Assembly: GCF_900640175.1 (NCBI RefSeq) | Contig: NZ_CAAAJC010000012.1 | Span: 1-64,000, forward strand | DNA from: Legionella sp. W10-070 | GTDB lineage: Bacteria > Pseudomonadota > Gammaproteobacteria > Legionellales > Legionellaceae | Length of the DNA stretch: 64,000 nt | Direction: 5' to 3' | In this document: positions 43,481 through 53,400 of the stretch, in pieces | How the letters are laid out: the number at the start of each line of letters is the position of its first letter | How positions within the stretch are numbered: position 1 is the stretch's first letter | Notes under the pieces: model-generated | Database searches by the model: none | What the model was told of the DNA's origin: nothing | What the model saw: the letters and a program-made list of their open reading frames with translations, nothing else | Position numbers and translations under genes: made by a program

Positions 43481-44228
43481 TCCTTTTCTCCTGCGTTAAT
43501 TCGATTTTGACTTCATCTTCCCAACATCTTTGCGATAACCAGTTCGCTGGAAATTTCCATGCAGGAACCCATTCGTCATGGGCTTCTTTTGCATGACGGG
43601 CTTTAATTTGGCTGTCTAATGCTTGCAGCATGGTTTGCAGTAAACGCTCATCGGGATTGATTTGTTGGAAAATTTCAAAAGCACGCTCGCGAGATTTTTT
43701 CTCGGGGTATAAACGCCAGAAGTGATCGAATTGGCGTAATAAATAAATATAATTATCTTCTTTTAGAGGTATGGCGGCTTTTGGGGTTTCAGCTATGTCG
43801 GCTTTTACTTCCACATCCTCAGAAAACCCAGTATTTACAAGGATTTTCTCGAGCGGCTTTGTGGCGGCTTTCCATGGCGGGTTTATGGCGGCTTTATTTT
43901 GGACAGAATAATCCAATGAAGCTAAAGAACATTTTAAAATAAGCTGCATACCGTCAGATTGAATTTCAATTAAGCCAGCACGTGCCAAACCATAAATGGC
44001 ACGACGTACCTGATCACGAGAGAAACTTTGGCTTTTAATTCCCCGATTGGGCTCAATATAAAGCTGTTCAGATATCGACTGATGACTAATTCGCCGCTTG
44101 ATACCCGTTATTCCAGTTTTAAGATCCATATACGGTCGTATTCCTCTAAGATAAGTCAACTGCTGGATATGAGGTAAGCCACTCATTGCCGCCAGCTCAT
44201 TACCATTTATGACAAAATCCATCATCAT
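43353..44228 (-). CDS. lvrA: LvrA-like regulator
   Basis: A 291-residue protein. The N-terminal about 110 residues look like a winged-helix domain (ISHQSISEQLYIEPNRGIKSQSFSRDQVRRAIYGLARAGLIEIQ segment), the middle is a linker and the C-terminal part is charged (LTQEKRNEKRRTNTNN). In related elements lvrA is the first gene of a regulatory operon with lvrB and lvrC. Its promoter region contains ATATCAC-type palindromes probably bound by the divergent S24-type repressor. Three consecutive ATG codons leave the exact start uncertain. Confidence 0.72.
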   Translation of the reverse strand: MMMDFVINGNELAAMSGLPHIQQLTYLRGIRPYMDLKTGITGIKRRISHQSISEQLYIEPNRGIKSQSFSRDQVRRAIYGLARAGLIEIQSDGMQLILKCSLASLDYSVQNKAAINPPWKAATKPLEKILVNTGFSEDVEVKADIAETPKAAIPLKEDNYIYLLRQFDHFWRLYPEKKSRERAFEIFQQINPDERLLQTMLQALDSQIKARHAKEAHDEWVPAWKFPANWLSQRCWEDEVKIELTQEKRNEKRRTNTNNEAIDPFWNPEAGSSEDEQQQSNVISLRSYRQL

Positions 44229-44265
44229 GCCTATCCCTGTTAAATCTCGTTTTTACTTTCATAGT

Positions 44266-44347
44266 GTGATATATTTATAAAAATGAAACTTAAATATCAC
44301 AAAATGTGAATAATAAGATTCACTATATATCACGTTACGTGATATAT
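44266..44347. promoter_or_regulatory. Operator cluster between lvrA and the S24-type repressor
   Basis: A 23-bp palindrome with perfect 10-bp arms ATATATCACG / CGTGATATAT around TTA lies at 44325-44347. A diverged copy, ATATCAC-AAAAT-GTGAATA, lies at 44294-44312, and a half-site GTGATATAT at 44266-44274. This pattern of graded sites between divergent regulator genes is typical of CI/Cro-like switches. Confidence 0.75.
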
Positions 44348-44378
44348 CAATGGGTAAACTACATTTTTTGGGGTAAAT

Positions 44379-45053
44379 TTGACTGAGCTGAATATCAAAA
44401 AGGAAATTGGCAAGCGTATTCTTGAAGCACGGAAGGCTAAAGGCTTGACGTTAAAAGCTCTCGGTGAGCTTGCTGGGGGATTGAAACAAACGCGCCTGAC
44501 GAATTGGGAGCAGGGTGTGCGTACACCCGGGCCGGAAGAGATTAAATCACTTGCGCGTGCGTTGGATGTTTCGCCTGCTTATTTGATGTGTTTGTCGGAT
44601 GAAACACTCGTAAAAAGCATAAAAAAAACCAGTCACTTAATTCCGCTTTTGGATCATCATCAGGCTTGTCAAGCAAGGTTACATGTCAATGAATTTCGTG
44701 AACAAGGTACATGTATCGATGCTGCATTAATTTCTGTAAGTGCTGCATTACTACCGGAATTAAGTGATGAAGCATTTGCTCTTAAAATGACAGATGAAAG
44801 TATGATACCTGAAATTCGAGTTAATGACTTACTGGTTATTGATCCTTTAATTTTACCTAAGCCTGGAGATTACGTTGCGGTTAAAGTTGAGGGGCAAAAG
44901 GAGGTAATTATTTGTCAGTATAAGAAATTGTCTTATACCTCATCCGAATTTGAGCTGATAACGTCGAATGACAATTGGCCAAATATTAAACTGGATGATG
45001 GTCTTGAAATAGAAATTCTTGGTAGAGTAGTCCAGAAGATTCATTCATATTAA
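44379..45053 (+). CDS. CI/LexA-like repressor with S24 autopeptidase domain
   Basis: A 224-residue repressor. It begins at a TTG codon (44379) with GGGG 5-8 bases upstream; no ATG in frame serves better. Residues about 5-65 form an HTH (KAKGLTLKALGELAGGLKQTRLTNWE). The C-terminal S24 domain keeps the catalytic Ser in TDESMIPEIRVNDLLVID and Lys in AVKVEGQKE, so RecA-stimulated self-cleavage is likely: DNA damage would induce transfer genes. It diverges from lvrA across an operator cluster. Confidence 0.85.
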   Translation: MTELNIKKEIGKRILEARKAKGLTLKALGELAGGLKQTRLTNWEQGVRTPGPEEIKSLARALDVSPAYLMCLSDETLVKSIKKTSHLIPLLDHHQACQARLHVNEFREQGTCIDAALISVSAALLPELSDEAFALKMTDESMIPEIRVNDLLVIDPLILPKPGDYVAVKVEGQKEVIICQYKKLSYTSSEFELITSNDNWPNIKLDDGLEIEILGRVVQKIHSY

Positions 45054-45170
45054 TGATTATTTTTTCTATCGACTCTTTATTTCAATGACCTCCAATAAAA
45101 CCCATTATCCATTCTCTCTACAAATTTTAGTTATATACTCTAATAGAAATAATAGTTTGCTTCGCAAATA

Positions 45171-45195
45171 ATCGGCTTAAATCGGCAAAGATCGG
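45171..45195 (+). repeat. Three ATCGG repeats at 10-bp spacing before the BREX promoter
   Basis: ATCGG starts at 45171, 45181 and 45191, one per helical turn; the third abuts the -35 element at 45196. Such phasing suggests a binding site for a regulator controlling the BREX operon. Confidence 0.6.
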
Positions 45196-45223
45196 TTGAC
45201 ATCAGTTAATCTGTTTGTATACT
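45196..45223 (+). promoter_or_regulatory. Near-consensus sigma-70 promoter of the BREX operon
   Basis: TTGACA (45196-45201), 16-bp spacer, TATACT (45218-45223). It lies about 100 bp upstream of the HTH gene at 45325 and the brx genes. The rest of the gap at 45054-45324 shows no gene. Confidence 0.85.
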
Positions 45224-45324
45224 TTAAAGATATTTAAATGGGGAGAGACATACCAATTTTTCTCCCATACTTCGATTTAGGCAATTACATCGTTTTACAC
45301 CATCGCCCACGAGGAGTTTGAAAA

Positions 45325-45528
45325 ATGGAAGAGATGGAAGACCGCTGGTTATCAATAAGTGAAATATGTAAATACCTCGGTGTTAGCAGTGACACCGTGT
45401 ACAAGTGGATTGATAAACATGAAATGCCCGCGCATCGTATGGGTCGCCTTTGGAAGCTTAAGAAAAATGAAGTGGATAAGTGGGTGAAGGCTGGTGGTGC
45501 AGCGGATCATTACTGCAAGGAAACATAA
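45325..45528 (+). CDS. Excisionase-type HTH DNA-binding protein heading the BREX operon
   Basis: A 67-residue winged-helix (HTH_17) protein: WLSISEICKYLGVSSDTVYKWI, then MPAHRMGRLWKLKKNEVDKWV. GAGGAG precedes the ATG. It is the first gene after the promoter, 6 bp before brxA. Many BREX loci have a WYL-type BrxR regulator in this place; none is present here, so this small protein may regulate the operon. Excision function for the element is an alternative, but the integrase is far away. Confidence 0.8.
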   Translation: MEEMEDRWLSISEICKYLGVSSDTVYKWIDKHEMPAHRMGRLWKLKKNEVDKWVKAGGAADHYCKET

Positions 45529-45534
45529 GAAAAA

Positions 45535-46161
45535 ATGAGTACCGAAAGATATAACATGTCATTTATAGGGGGTAGTCTTCTTCATCGTGAATCGGTGAAG
45601 CTGGCCGAGTTATATCTTGAACTTGGAGATTGGGATGCTGTTCGAGAAATAGTCATGCTAGAAAACATGTTGCAAACTAGAACACTAAGCACGCTCAAGC
45701 GAATTTCTAAGGAGATTATATCCAGGCTTCAAGTTCTAAACCGAGCAGAACTGGAGATGTTCGTTGGGGGTCACCATCAAGAGCAAGCCTATCTTTTGTG
45801 GCTAGCAATATGCCGTCGGTATAAATTTATTGCTCATTTTGCCGTCGAGGTACTTCGAGAGCGTTTTATTACATTAAAAACTGATCTGACACACGAAGAT
45901 TTTAACTCATTCTTGAACCGAAAATCAGAATGGCATTCTGAGCTTGATGAAATCGCTCCGTCGACAAAATACAAATTAAGACAAATTCTGTTCAAGATTC
46001 TTCGAGAAGCAGAGCTCTTAACGACAAAAAATATAATTAATGGCGCTATATTGAGTCCCAGACTATTGGATCTTCTGCATAAGGGGAATCCTCGCGAAGT
46101 ATTGTATTTCCCTTTATTTGAATCCGATTTAAAAGAGAAGGAAAAATGTCAGACGATATAG
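45535..46161 (+). CDS. brxA: BREX protein BrxA (DUF1819)
   Basis: A 208-residue protein with the usual BrxA start (YNMSFIGGSLLHRESVKLAELY) and length. BrxA is a small DNA-binding protein of BREX phage-defence systems, which methylate host DNA and block phage replication. It overlaps brxB by 16 bp. AGGAAA lies upstream of the ATG. Confidence 0.93.
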   Translation: MSTERYNMSFIGGSLLHRESVKLAELYLELGDWDAVREIVMLENMLQTRTLSTLKRISKEIISRLQVLNRAELEMFVGGHHQEQAYLLWLAICRRYKFIAHFAVEVLRERFITLKTDLTHEDFNSFLNRKSEWHSELDEIAPSTKYKLRQILFKILREAELLTTKNIINGAILSPRLLDLLHKGNPREVLYFPLFESDLKEKEKCQTI

Positions 46162-46757
46162 CCAAAATGCCTATACAAGATAGATTTCAGCATCTCTTAT
46201 CCGTCTTATCAAGTCAGCGATTTCTTGATAAGCAGGGACTTGGTAATGAAGTTCCATTCTTCATATGTCCTTTTAAGCCAGAAGAATCTGTTGAAATAAA
46301 ACGCCATATGCATCAATTGGTAAAGCGCCTTGAGTTGCTCGGTATTCGTATTTTGGAAATAAATCTTTACGATTTATCGATCGAAATTCTTAAAGATCGA
46401 GCTATTTGGGATCAGATCCTCGAAATGGAGGAATTTGTCTCAAAAGATCAACTAAAAGAGCTGTTGCAAGGCGTACTCGATCCTGAAGCGCATCTTGTGC
46501 CAGCTATAGCGACTAAACTGTTAAATGAAGACTTTGAAGTACTTTTTCTTACTGGAATTGGTGAAGTTTTTCCGTACATTCGTTCACACAATGTTTTAAA
46601 TAATTTACAGAGCACGGCTAAAGAAAAGCCGACTGTGATGTTTTTCCCCGGAGATTATACTCATTCATTGGAATCCGGAGCATCGCTCGATCTTTTTGGG
46701 AGGCTACATGACGATAAATATTATCGGGCATTCAATATTTTTCACTGCGAAGCATAA
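46146..46757 (+). CDS. brxB: BREX protein BrxB (DUF1788)
   Basis: A 203-residue protein matching DUF1788: RFQHLLSVLSSQRFLDKQGLGNEVPFFI near the start and VLFLTGIGEVFPYIRSHNVLNNL near 140-162, followed by TVMFFPGDYT. BrxB is an essential partner in type I BREX; its biochemical role is unclear. AGAAGGAAAA precedes the start inside the end of brxA. Confidence 0.93.
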   Translation: MSDDIAKMPIQDRFQHLLSVLSSQRFLDKQGLGNEVPFFICPFKPEESVEIKRHMHQLVKRLELLGIRILEINLYDLSIEILKDRAIWDQILEMEEFVSKDQLKELLQGVLDPEAHLVPAIATKLLNEDFEVLFLTGIGEVFPYIRSHNVLNNLQSTAKEKPTVMFFPGDYTHSLESGASLDLFGRLHDDKYYRAFNIFHCEA

Positions 46758-46771
46758 AAGAGGAAAGTTTG

Positions 46772-49700
46772 ATGACTCTTAAGACCATTTTTAACAAACC
46801 ATTAGATCGTCCGATTGAGGGAGTCATAAAAGCTGATGATGCTGCAAGTCTTCGTCTCGAAATTGAAGAGTATGTGTTGACTAATGAAGTTGAGAAAAGA
46901 TTGGAATCTTTTTTGGATGCCTACAACAACTATGAAGGTGCTAATGGTGTTTGGATTTCAGGTTTCTTTGGTTCAGGTAAGTCTCATTTATTGAAGATGC
47001 TGGCAATTTTAGTCGAAAATAGAACAATAGATGGGGCTTCTGCTCTGGAACTATTCTTGCCCAAATGTGCGGACAATGAAATATTACGTGGTGATCTTAA
47101 ACGAGCTGTAGCCATTCCTTCAAAAAGCATTCTCTTTAATATTGACCAAAAGGCGGATGTCATCAGCAAAACTGAGATTGATGCTTTACTCGCAGTTTTC
47201 GTAAAAGTTTTTGATGATATGTGTGGCTATTATGGTAAACAAGGACATATTGCTCAGTTTGAGAGAGATCTTGACAGTCGTGGTTGCTACGAGAAGTTCA
47301 AATCAGCCTATGTATCCATAGCAGGAAAACCATGGCAAAAGGGTCGTGAACAAGCGCTATTGGAGTCAAAAAACATAGCCATAGCGTATGCTAAGGCAAC
47401 GAATGGTGATGAGTCTTCAGCCATGGGGATTCTCGATAAGTACCGCAGCGACTATCGAGTCTCGATCGAAGATTTTGCGGAGCAAGTACATGCATATATA
47501 GAGCGGCAATCACCCAACTTCCGTCTAAACTTTTTTGTCGATGAAGTCGGGCAGTATATTGCAGATAATGTCAAGTTGATGACAAATCTCCAGACTATTG
47601 CTGAGAGTTTGGCTACCAAATGTCGGGGACGCGCCTGGGTGATCGTCACAGCACAGGAAGACATGGGAACCGTCGTTGGTGAAATGAGCAAACAGCAAGG
47701 TAACGATTTCACAAAAATTCAGGCCCGGTTTAATAATCGTATGAAACTGACCAGTGCAGATGTAGCTGAGGTTATACAAAAACGTCTGCTCATGAAAACA
47801 GCGAAAGGCATTAATCTACTCTCAGATATATATCGTTTGCAGTCGAATAATTTTAAAACGCTATTTGATTTTGTAGATGGTGCTCAATCTTATCGTAACT
47901 TCCAAGATCGTGATCATTTCATTCATAGTTATCCCTTCATTCCTTATCAATTTAGCCTTTTCCAATCAGCCATTCAAAATCTATCATCTCATGATGCTTT
48001 TGAGGGCAAACACAGTTCTGTTGGAGAGCGCTCCATGTTGGGTGTGTTTCAGCAAGTAGCAGTTAAAATTGGGGATAAGGAAATAGGTCAGCTTGCAACT
48101 TTTGATTTGATGTTTGAAGGGATTCGAACTGCTTTAAAGTCAAATATTCAAAGAGCGATTATTCATGCTGAGAACAACCTTGATAATGACTTCGCAATTC
48201 AATTGTTAAAAGCTCTTTTTTTAATCAAATACGTCAAGGAGTTTAAGGCAACTGCTCGAAATTTATGTGTTCTGATGCTTGAAAGATTTAATCAGGATCT
48301 CCACGCACTGAGCAAAAGAGTTGAAGAAACGCTTAATCTTCTGGAACAACAAACTTATTTGCAACGTAATGGTGACTTATATGAATATCTTACGGATGAA
48401 GAAAAAGATGTTGAAAAAGAAATTAAAAACACAGAGGTGGAGTCAACTGATATTGCCTCAGAACTTGAGACTATTGTATTCGATCATATTATCAAGCATA
48501 GAAAAATACGGTTTGACAAAAATGGACAAGATTATATTTTTTCCAGGAAAATGGATGATCGGTTATATGGCCGTGAGCAAGAGCTAGCTATTCATATCAT
48601 TAGTCCATTTCATGAACACGCTGAAAATGAACAGATGCTGCTTACTAACTCAATGTATAAGAACGATGAATTATTTGTTGTCTTACCAGCGGATGATAGA
48701 TTGATGCGTGATTTATTGATGTATAAGCAGACTGAAAAATACATCCGGCAGAATATGTCAATGACCCAACAGGAGGCAGTAAAGCGGATTTTGAATGATA
48801 AAGGATTCCAAAATCAGGAACGATATGTCGAGCTTAAACTGCATGTTCACGGTCTTATTTCCAAGGCCAGATTTTTTATTGCAGGTGAAGAAGTTGAGAT
48901 TAGTTCTGAAGATGCACAAGTCCGAGTACAGCGTGGATTTCATGAACTCATCACTCGCGCCTATCCGAATCTAAATATGCTGCGAGGTATTAATTATACT
49001 GAAAATGATATTATAACGTGTCTTAATAAATCCCAGCAGATTCTTTTGGGCAATGATGTAACGTCATTGGTTGAGTCGGAGCAAGAACTATTGGCTTTCA
49101 TCCATAGCAATAATCGAGGTGGTGTACGTACAACACTAAAAAGTTTGCTGGAGAAATTTGAGCATAAGCCCTATGGTTGGCCGTTTGCCGCTGTTCTTTG
49201 TACATTAGCTAAACTGTGTGCTCGTGGCAAAATTGAGCTAAGAGTTGCTGGCAACCTTCTTGAAGATGATGAATTGGAACGTGCATTGCGTAATACTCAT
49301 GGACATGGCAATGTGGTATTGGAGCCCCAGATTGAATTTACAGCATCTCAGGTGCGTGCACTAAAAGAATTTTTTCAAGATTTTTTTGATGCCCCACCAC
49401 CAGCTAATGAGGCTAAGATTCTAGGTAGGGAAACGGGTATTGCTTTTCATAGTCTCATGCAAGAGCTCAAAACAAGTGCTGGTGAGACATCCAAGTATCC
49501 ATTCTTACAATCGCTGATACCAGTAATCGAAAAGCTCAAAGAACTTAATGGTAAGTCGTATACTTGGTATCTAACTGAACTTATCCCTCAAGAAGACATT
49601 CTTTTTGATATGAAAGAAAGCATTATCGATCCGGTTCGCAAATTTATGAGTGGCCCACAAAAAGATATCTTCGATAACGCCTGTAAGTTTGTTCAAATTC

Positions 49701-50326
49701 AGAAGCCAAATTTTACCTATATCAAAGGTGATGAAGCCGAACAAATAACCATCAGTCTTGAGGATCCTAAATGTTTCAAAGGTAATCAGATGCAACAAGT
49801 GAAATTGCTGCTCGAAACATTGCAGAAGAAAGTCAATGCTCAGCTTGTGGAAGAGATTACCAAAGGCAAAGAGAAGATTCTTTCCCTCAAAGATCGTCTC
49901 TGTGGCATGGAGGAATTCGGTATGCTGAATAAAGAGCAACAGGAGCAACTCACCCGAGCGTTCAATACATTTAGTGCGAATTTTGAGTGTCAGGATTTAA
50001 TTGCTGTCATCCGAGATGAGCTGCGCCGATTTGAAGAAAGCGACTACCGAAATTTACTTTGCCAGATGGCAACCTGGGCACAACCGACGACACCAGCACT
50101 GAAACTAGGGCCTGAACCCTGCACCTCTACTATCACGGTCAAAGGTGAGATCCCTTCACCAACGGCCAAGCAGGAGCCACAAATTGAGTATGTATCCTGC
50201 CGAGAAATGAAAATCTCATTTGATAAAGCCTGGCTGGCTAACGAGAGCGATGTAGATAGTTACCTAGAATCTATGCGTGAGTCACTGCTAAAAGAGATAC
50301 GTAAGGGCAAGCGTATTCAAATTTGA
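46772..50326 (+). CDS. brxC: BREX protein BrxC, large ATPase
   Basis: A 1184-residue protein; I use the ATG at 46772 (AGGAAAG upstream) rather than the TTG before it. Walker A GFFGSGKSH is at about 64-72 and a Walker B-like FFVDEVGQYI lies near 258-267. Length and motifs match BrxC/PglY of type I BREX. It ends 133 bp before pglX, in a gap containing a perfect palindrome and a tiny ORF. Confidence 0.95.
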   Translation: MTLKTIFNKPLDRPIEGVIKADDAASLRLEIEEYVLTNEVEKRLESFLDAYNNYEGANGVWISGFFGSGKSHLLKMLAILVENRTIDGASALELFLPKCADNEILRGDLKRAVAIPSKSILFNIDQKADVISKTEIDALLAVFVKVFDDMCGYYGKQGHIAQFERDLDSRGCYEKFKSAYVSIAGKPWQKGREQALLESKNIAIAYAKATNGDESSAMGILDKYRSDYRVSIEDFAEQVHAYIERQSPNFRLNFFVDEVGQYIADNVKLMTNLQTIAESLATKCRGRAWVIVTAQEDMGTVVGEMSKQQGNDFTKIQARFNNRMKLTSADVAEVIQKRLLMKTAKGINLLSDIYRLQSNNFKTLFDFVDGAQSYRNFQDRDHFIHSYPFIPYQFSLFQSAIQNLSSHDAFEGKHSSVGERSMLGVFQQVAVKIGDKEIGQLATFDLMFEGIRTALKSNIQRAIIHAENNLDNDFAIQLLKALFLIKYVKEFKATARNLCVLMLERFNQDLHALSKRVEETLNLLEQQTYLQRNGDLYEYLTDEEKDVEKEIKNTEVESTDIASELETIVFDHIIKHRKIRFDKNGQDYIFSRKMDDRLYGREQELAIHIISPFHEHAENEQMLLTNSMYKNDELFVVLPADDRLMRDLLMYKQTEKYIRQNMSMTQQEAVKRILNDKGFQNQERYVELKLHVHGLISKARFFIAGEEVEISSEDAQVRVQRGFHELITRAYPNLNMLRGINYTENDIITCLNKSQQILLGNDVTSLVESEQELLAFIHSNNRGGVRTTLKSLLEKFEHKPYGWPFAAVLCTLAKLCARGKIELRVAGNLLEDDELERALRNTHGHGNVVLEPQIEFTASQVRALKEFFQDFFDAPPPANEAKILGRETGIAFHSLMQELKTSAGETSKYPFLQSLIPVIEKLKELNGKSYTWYLTELIPQEDILFDMKESIIDPVRKFMSGPQKDIFDNACKFVQIQKPNFTYIKGDEAEQITISLEDPKCFKGNQMQQVKLLLETLQKKVNAQLVEEITKGKEKILSLKDRLCGMEEFGMLNKEQQEQLTRAFNTFSANFECQDLIAVIRDELRRFEESDYRNLLCQMATWAQPTTPALKLGPEPCTSTITVKGEIPSPTAKQEPQIEYVSCREMKISFDKAWLANESDVDSYLESMRESLLKEIRKGKRIQI

Positions 50327-50332
50327 GAAACA

Positions 50333-50362
50333 GATCAATTTCCTGGCGCCAGGAAATTGATC
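50333..50362. repeat. Perfect 30-bp palindrome between brxC and pglX
   Basis: The left half GATCAATTTCCTGGC is followed without spacer by its exact reverse complement GCCAGGAAATTGATC. It begins 7 bp after the brxC stop. As DNA it can be a dimer-binding site; in RNA it would form a 13-14-bp hairpin that could process or attenuate the operon transcript. No T-run follows. Confidence 0.9.
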
Positions 50363-50378
50363 ACCTGGAGAAATAACA

Positions 50379-50459
50379 ATGAAATCAGACATGATTCAAA
50401 TACTTCAAAGTCAATTTGACTCACTCAGTCAACAGATACCTGAAGAAAAAGGTAACTAA
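50379..50459 (+). CDS. 26-codon ORF abutting pglX, leader peptide or gene remnant
   Basis: ATG at 50379 with GGAG 9 bases upstream, stop TAA directly joined to the pglX ATG (TAAATG). The peptide begins MKSDMIQILQSQFDSLSQQ, which resembles the first residues of DinD-type (DNA-damage-inducible) proteins, found in some defence loci; the rest of such a gene is absent. It may be a degraded accessory gene or may couple translation into pglX. Too short for certainty. Confidence 0.5.
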   Translation: MKSDMIQILQSQFDSLSQQIPEEKGN

Positions 50460-53400
50460 ATGGAAACGGCTAAGCTCAAAAAATTTGCTCAGCTTGCTCG
50501 ACGAATCCTCAGAGAACAGGTTTCTGCAAAGCTCAAGTTTGTACTAACAAAAGACAGTGCAGCCCGCCGAGAAAGTCCAGAGGCTATTAAGAAGCTTGAA
50601 GAAGCTATTGATTGTTATGGTAAGGATCAGGTCATCGAACGCGTGGCTTACACCTGGTTTAACCGATTCTGCGCCTTGCGTTTTATGGATGTAAACCGTT
50701 ACACTCGTATTGGAGTGGTTTCACCTTCCAAAGACCAGTCCCAGCCTGAAATTTTGGCTGAAGCCAAGATGGGCCATATCGACGAAGAAATGGTACCAGA
50801 CACGATAAGAAAGAATATTTTTGCACTGCTCCAAGGTAGCTCCCCTAGCCGTGACCCACAGGGTGAAGCTTACCGCTTGTTAGTCGTGGCGGTCTGTAAC
50901 TTCTTTCACCATGCCATGCCGTTTTTGTTTCAGCGCATAGACGACTATACCGAATTACTGATGCCTGATGACCTACTCTCAAGTAACTCTATTCTCAATT
51001 ATACGCGCGAAGCAATGACATCAAATGATTGCAATGATGTTGAGGTAATTGGCTGGCTCTACCAATTCTATATTTCCGAGAAAAAGGATGAAGTGTTTGA
51101 TGGGCTGAAGAAGAATAAAAAAGTAACACCTGAAAACATCCCTGCTGCCACTCAGCTTTTTACACCGCACTGGATTGTGCGCTATTTAGTTGAAAACTCA
51201 CTCGGTCGTCTTTGGCTTCTCAACCGCCCTGATTCAAAGCTGGTTGAACGCATGGATTACTATATTAAATCAGAGCAACAAGAAACAGACTTCCTAAAAA
51301 TTGATAAACCTGAAGATATTAAAATTTGTGACCCAGCCTGTGGTTCTGGTCATATGCTCACTTATGCCTTTGATCTGCTTTATACCATCTACGAAGAAGA
51401 AGGCTATGAACCCACTGAAATCCCGGAAAAAATTCTTACCCATAACCTATTTGGCATCGAAATCGACGAACGTGCCGGTGAGTTGGCTGCCTTCGCCCTT
51501 ACCATGAAAGCTCGTGCCAAACAAAGGCGGTTCTTTAACAAAGGAATTAAGCCAAACATCTGCGTGTTGGAGAATTTGCATTTTGAAGAAGGAGAGCTTC
51601 ATGACTATATGAACTTTGCAGGTCAAGAACTCTTCACAACACCACTTCTGACCACATTGAACCAGTTTAAAGAATCAGACAACTTCGGCTCCTTGATACG
51701 TCCTGATATTACTGACATAAAGAACATATTGCAGAATTTAAAGGCTAAGGATTTAAGTAGCGACTGGATTTATGAGTCAACCCATAAAAAGATATTGCAA
51801 GCTCTTCGACAGGCGGATTATCTTAGCCCTAAATACCATGTTGTAATCGCCAACCCACCTTATATGGGTGGTAAAGGGATGAATGGGAGATTGTCTGCAT
51901 GGCTAAAAGATAACTATGCAGATGTGAAATCAGATTTGTTCTCTGCTTTCATTGTCCGTAATACAGAACTTACGTTAACCAAAGGTCAACTTGGTTTTAT
52001 GACGCCATTTACTTGGATGTTTATTTCATCCTATGAAAAGTTACGTTCTTTTTTAATTAATCAAAAAACTATATCTTCATTGGTTCAATTAGAATATTCG
52101 GGATTCGATGGCGCCACTGTACCAATATGTGCCTTCACAGTTGAAAATTCGCACAATCTTAAATACAAAGGTGGATACGTTAGGTTATCTGATTTTAAAG
52201 GCTCTGCTAATCAAGGACCAAAGACCATTGAAGCTATTAATAACCCCGATTGTGGCTGGTTTTATCGTGCCTCCGGTACTGATTTTAAAAAGATTCCAGC
52301 TAGTCCAATTAATTACTGGATAAGCAATAATATTAGAGATATCTTTATAAAGAGTACTAAAATCGTTGGGGATATTGCTAATCCAAATCAAGCCTTAGTT
52401 ACAGGAAATACTAATTTTTACATTCGAAAATGGAGTGAGGTTTCTAAAGAGAAAATAGGTTTTGGGTATAATTCTCGTGAAGAAGCAAAATATTCACAAA
52501 AAAAATGGTTCCCCTACAATAAAGGCGGTGATTTTCGAAATTGGTATGGAAACTTTGAGCATATTATTGATTGGGAAAATGATGGTTATAAGTTACAGAC
52601 AACGCTACATCCAAACGGTGATAGATTGTGGGCACACAATTTTGTTTTAGAAAGTATCTTCAAAGAAGCAATAGTGTGGAGCAAAATCACCTCAGGGAAG
52701 CCCTGCTTTAGATATTCACCCGACGGTTTTCTCTTTGATGATGCATCTGGTGTCTGCTCTTTTCAGGCAGATAGAAAGGAACTTATTCTTGGACTATTCT
52801 GCAGCAAAATAAACTATTTAATTCAAAGCATTACTAATCCCACGTTAAATATACAACCAGCTAACCTTCGAAATGTACCGTTGCCAGAAATTATACCTAA
52901 TAATATTAAGAGATTAGTGAATAAGATTATTTTAATATCGAAATCAGATTGGGATTCCTATGAAATATCCTGGAATTTCACTGGCATACCAATACTAAAT
53001 CGGGGCTATCATCAAATATCACTGAAAACTATATATCAAAAAATTCGCTCCCACTGGTGGGAAATGACACTTGATATGCAAAAATTGGAAGAAGAGAATA
53101 ACAGCAACTTCATAGAAGCTTATGGTCTTCAGAATGCAGTTTCGCCAAAAGTGCCGCTAAATGAAATCACCCTAACCTGTAATCCGCATTACCGCTACGG
53201 TAACGACAAGAGCGAAGAGGAGCTTGAAGCACTATTGCTTGCCGATACCATGCGAGAATTGGTTTCTTATGCTGTGGGCTGCATGCTAGGCCGCTATGCT
53301 TTAGAAAAACCAGGTTTGATCCTAGCTAACCAGGGAGAAACCATCGAGGACTATCTAAAGCGAGTCCCTTCTCCAATCTTTCCAGCTGATGAAGACAACG

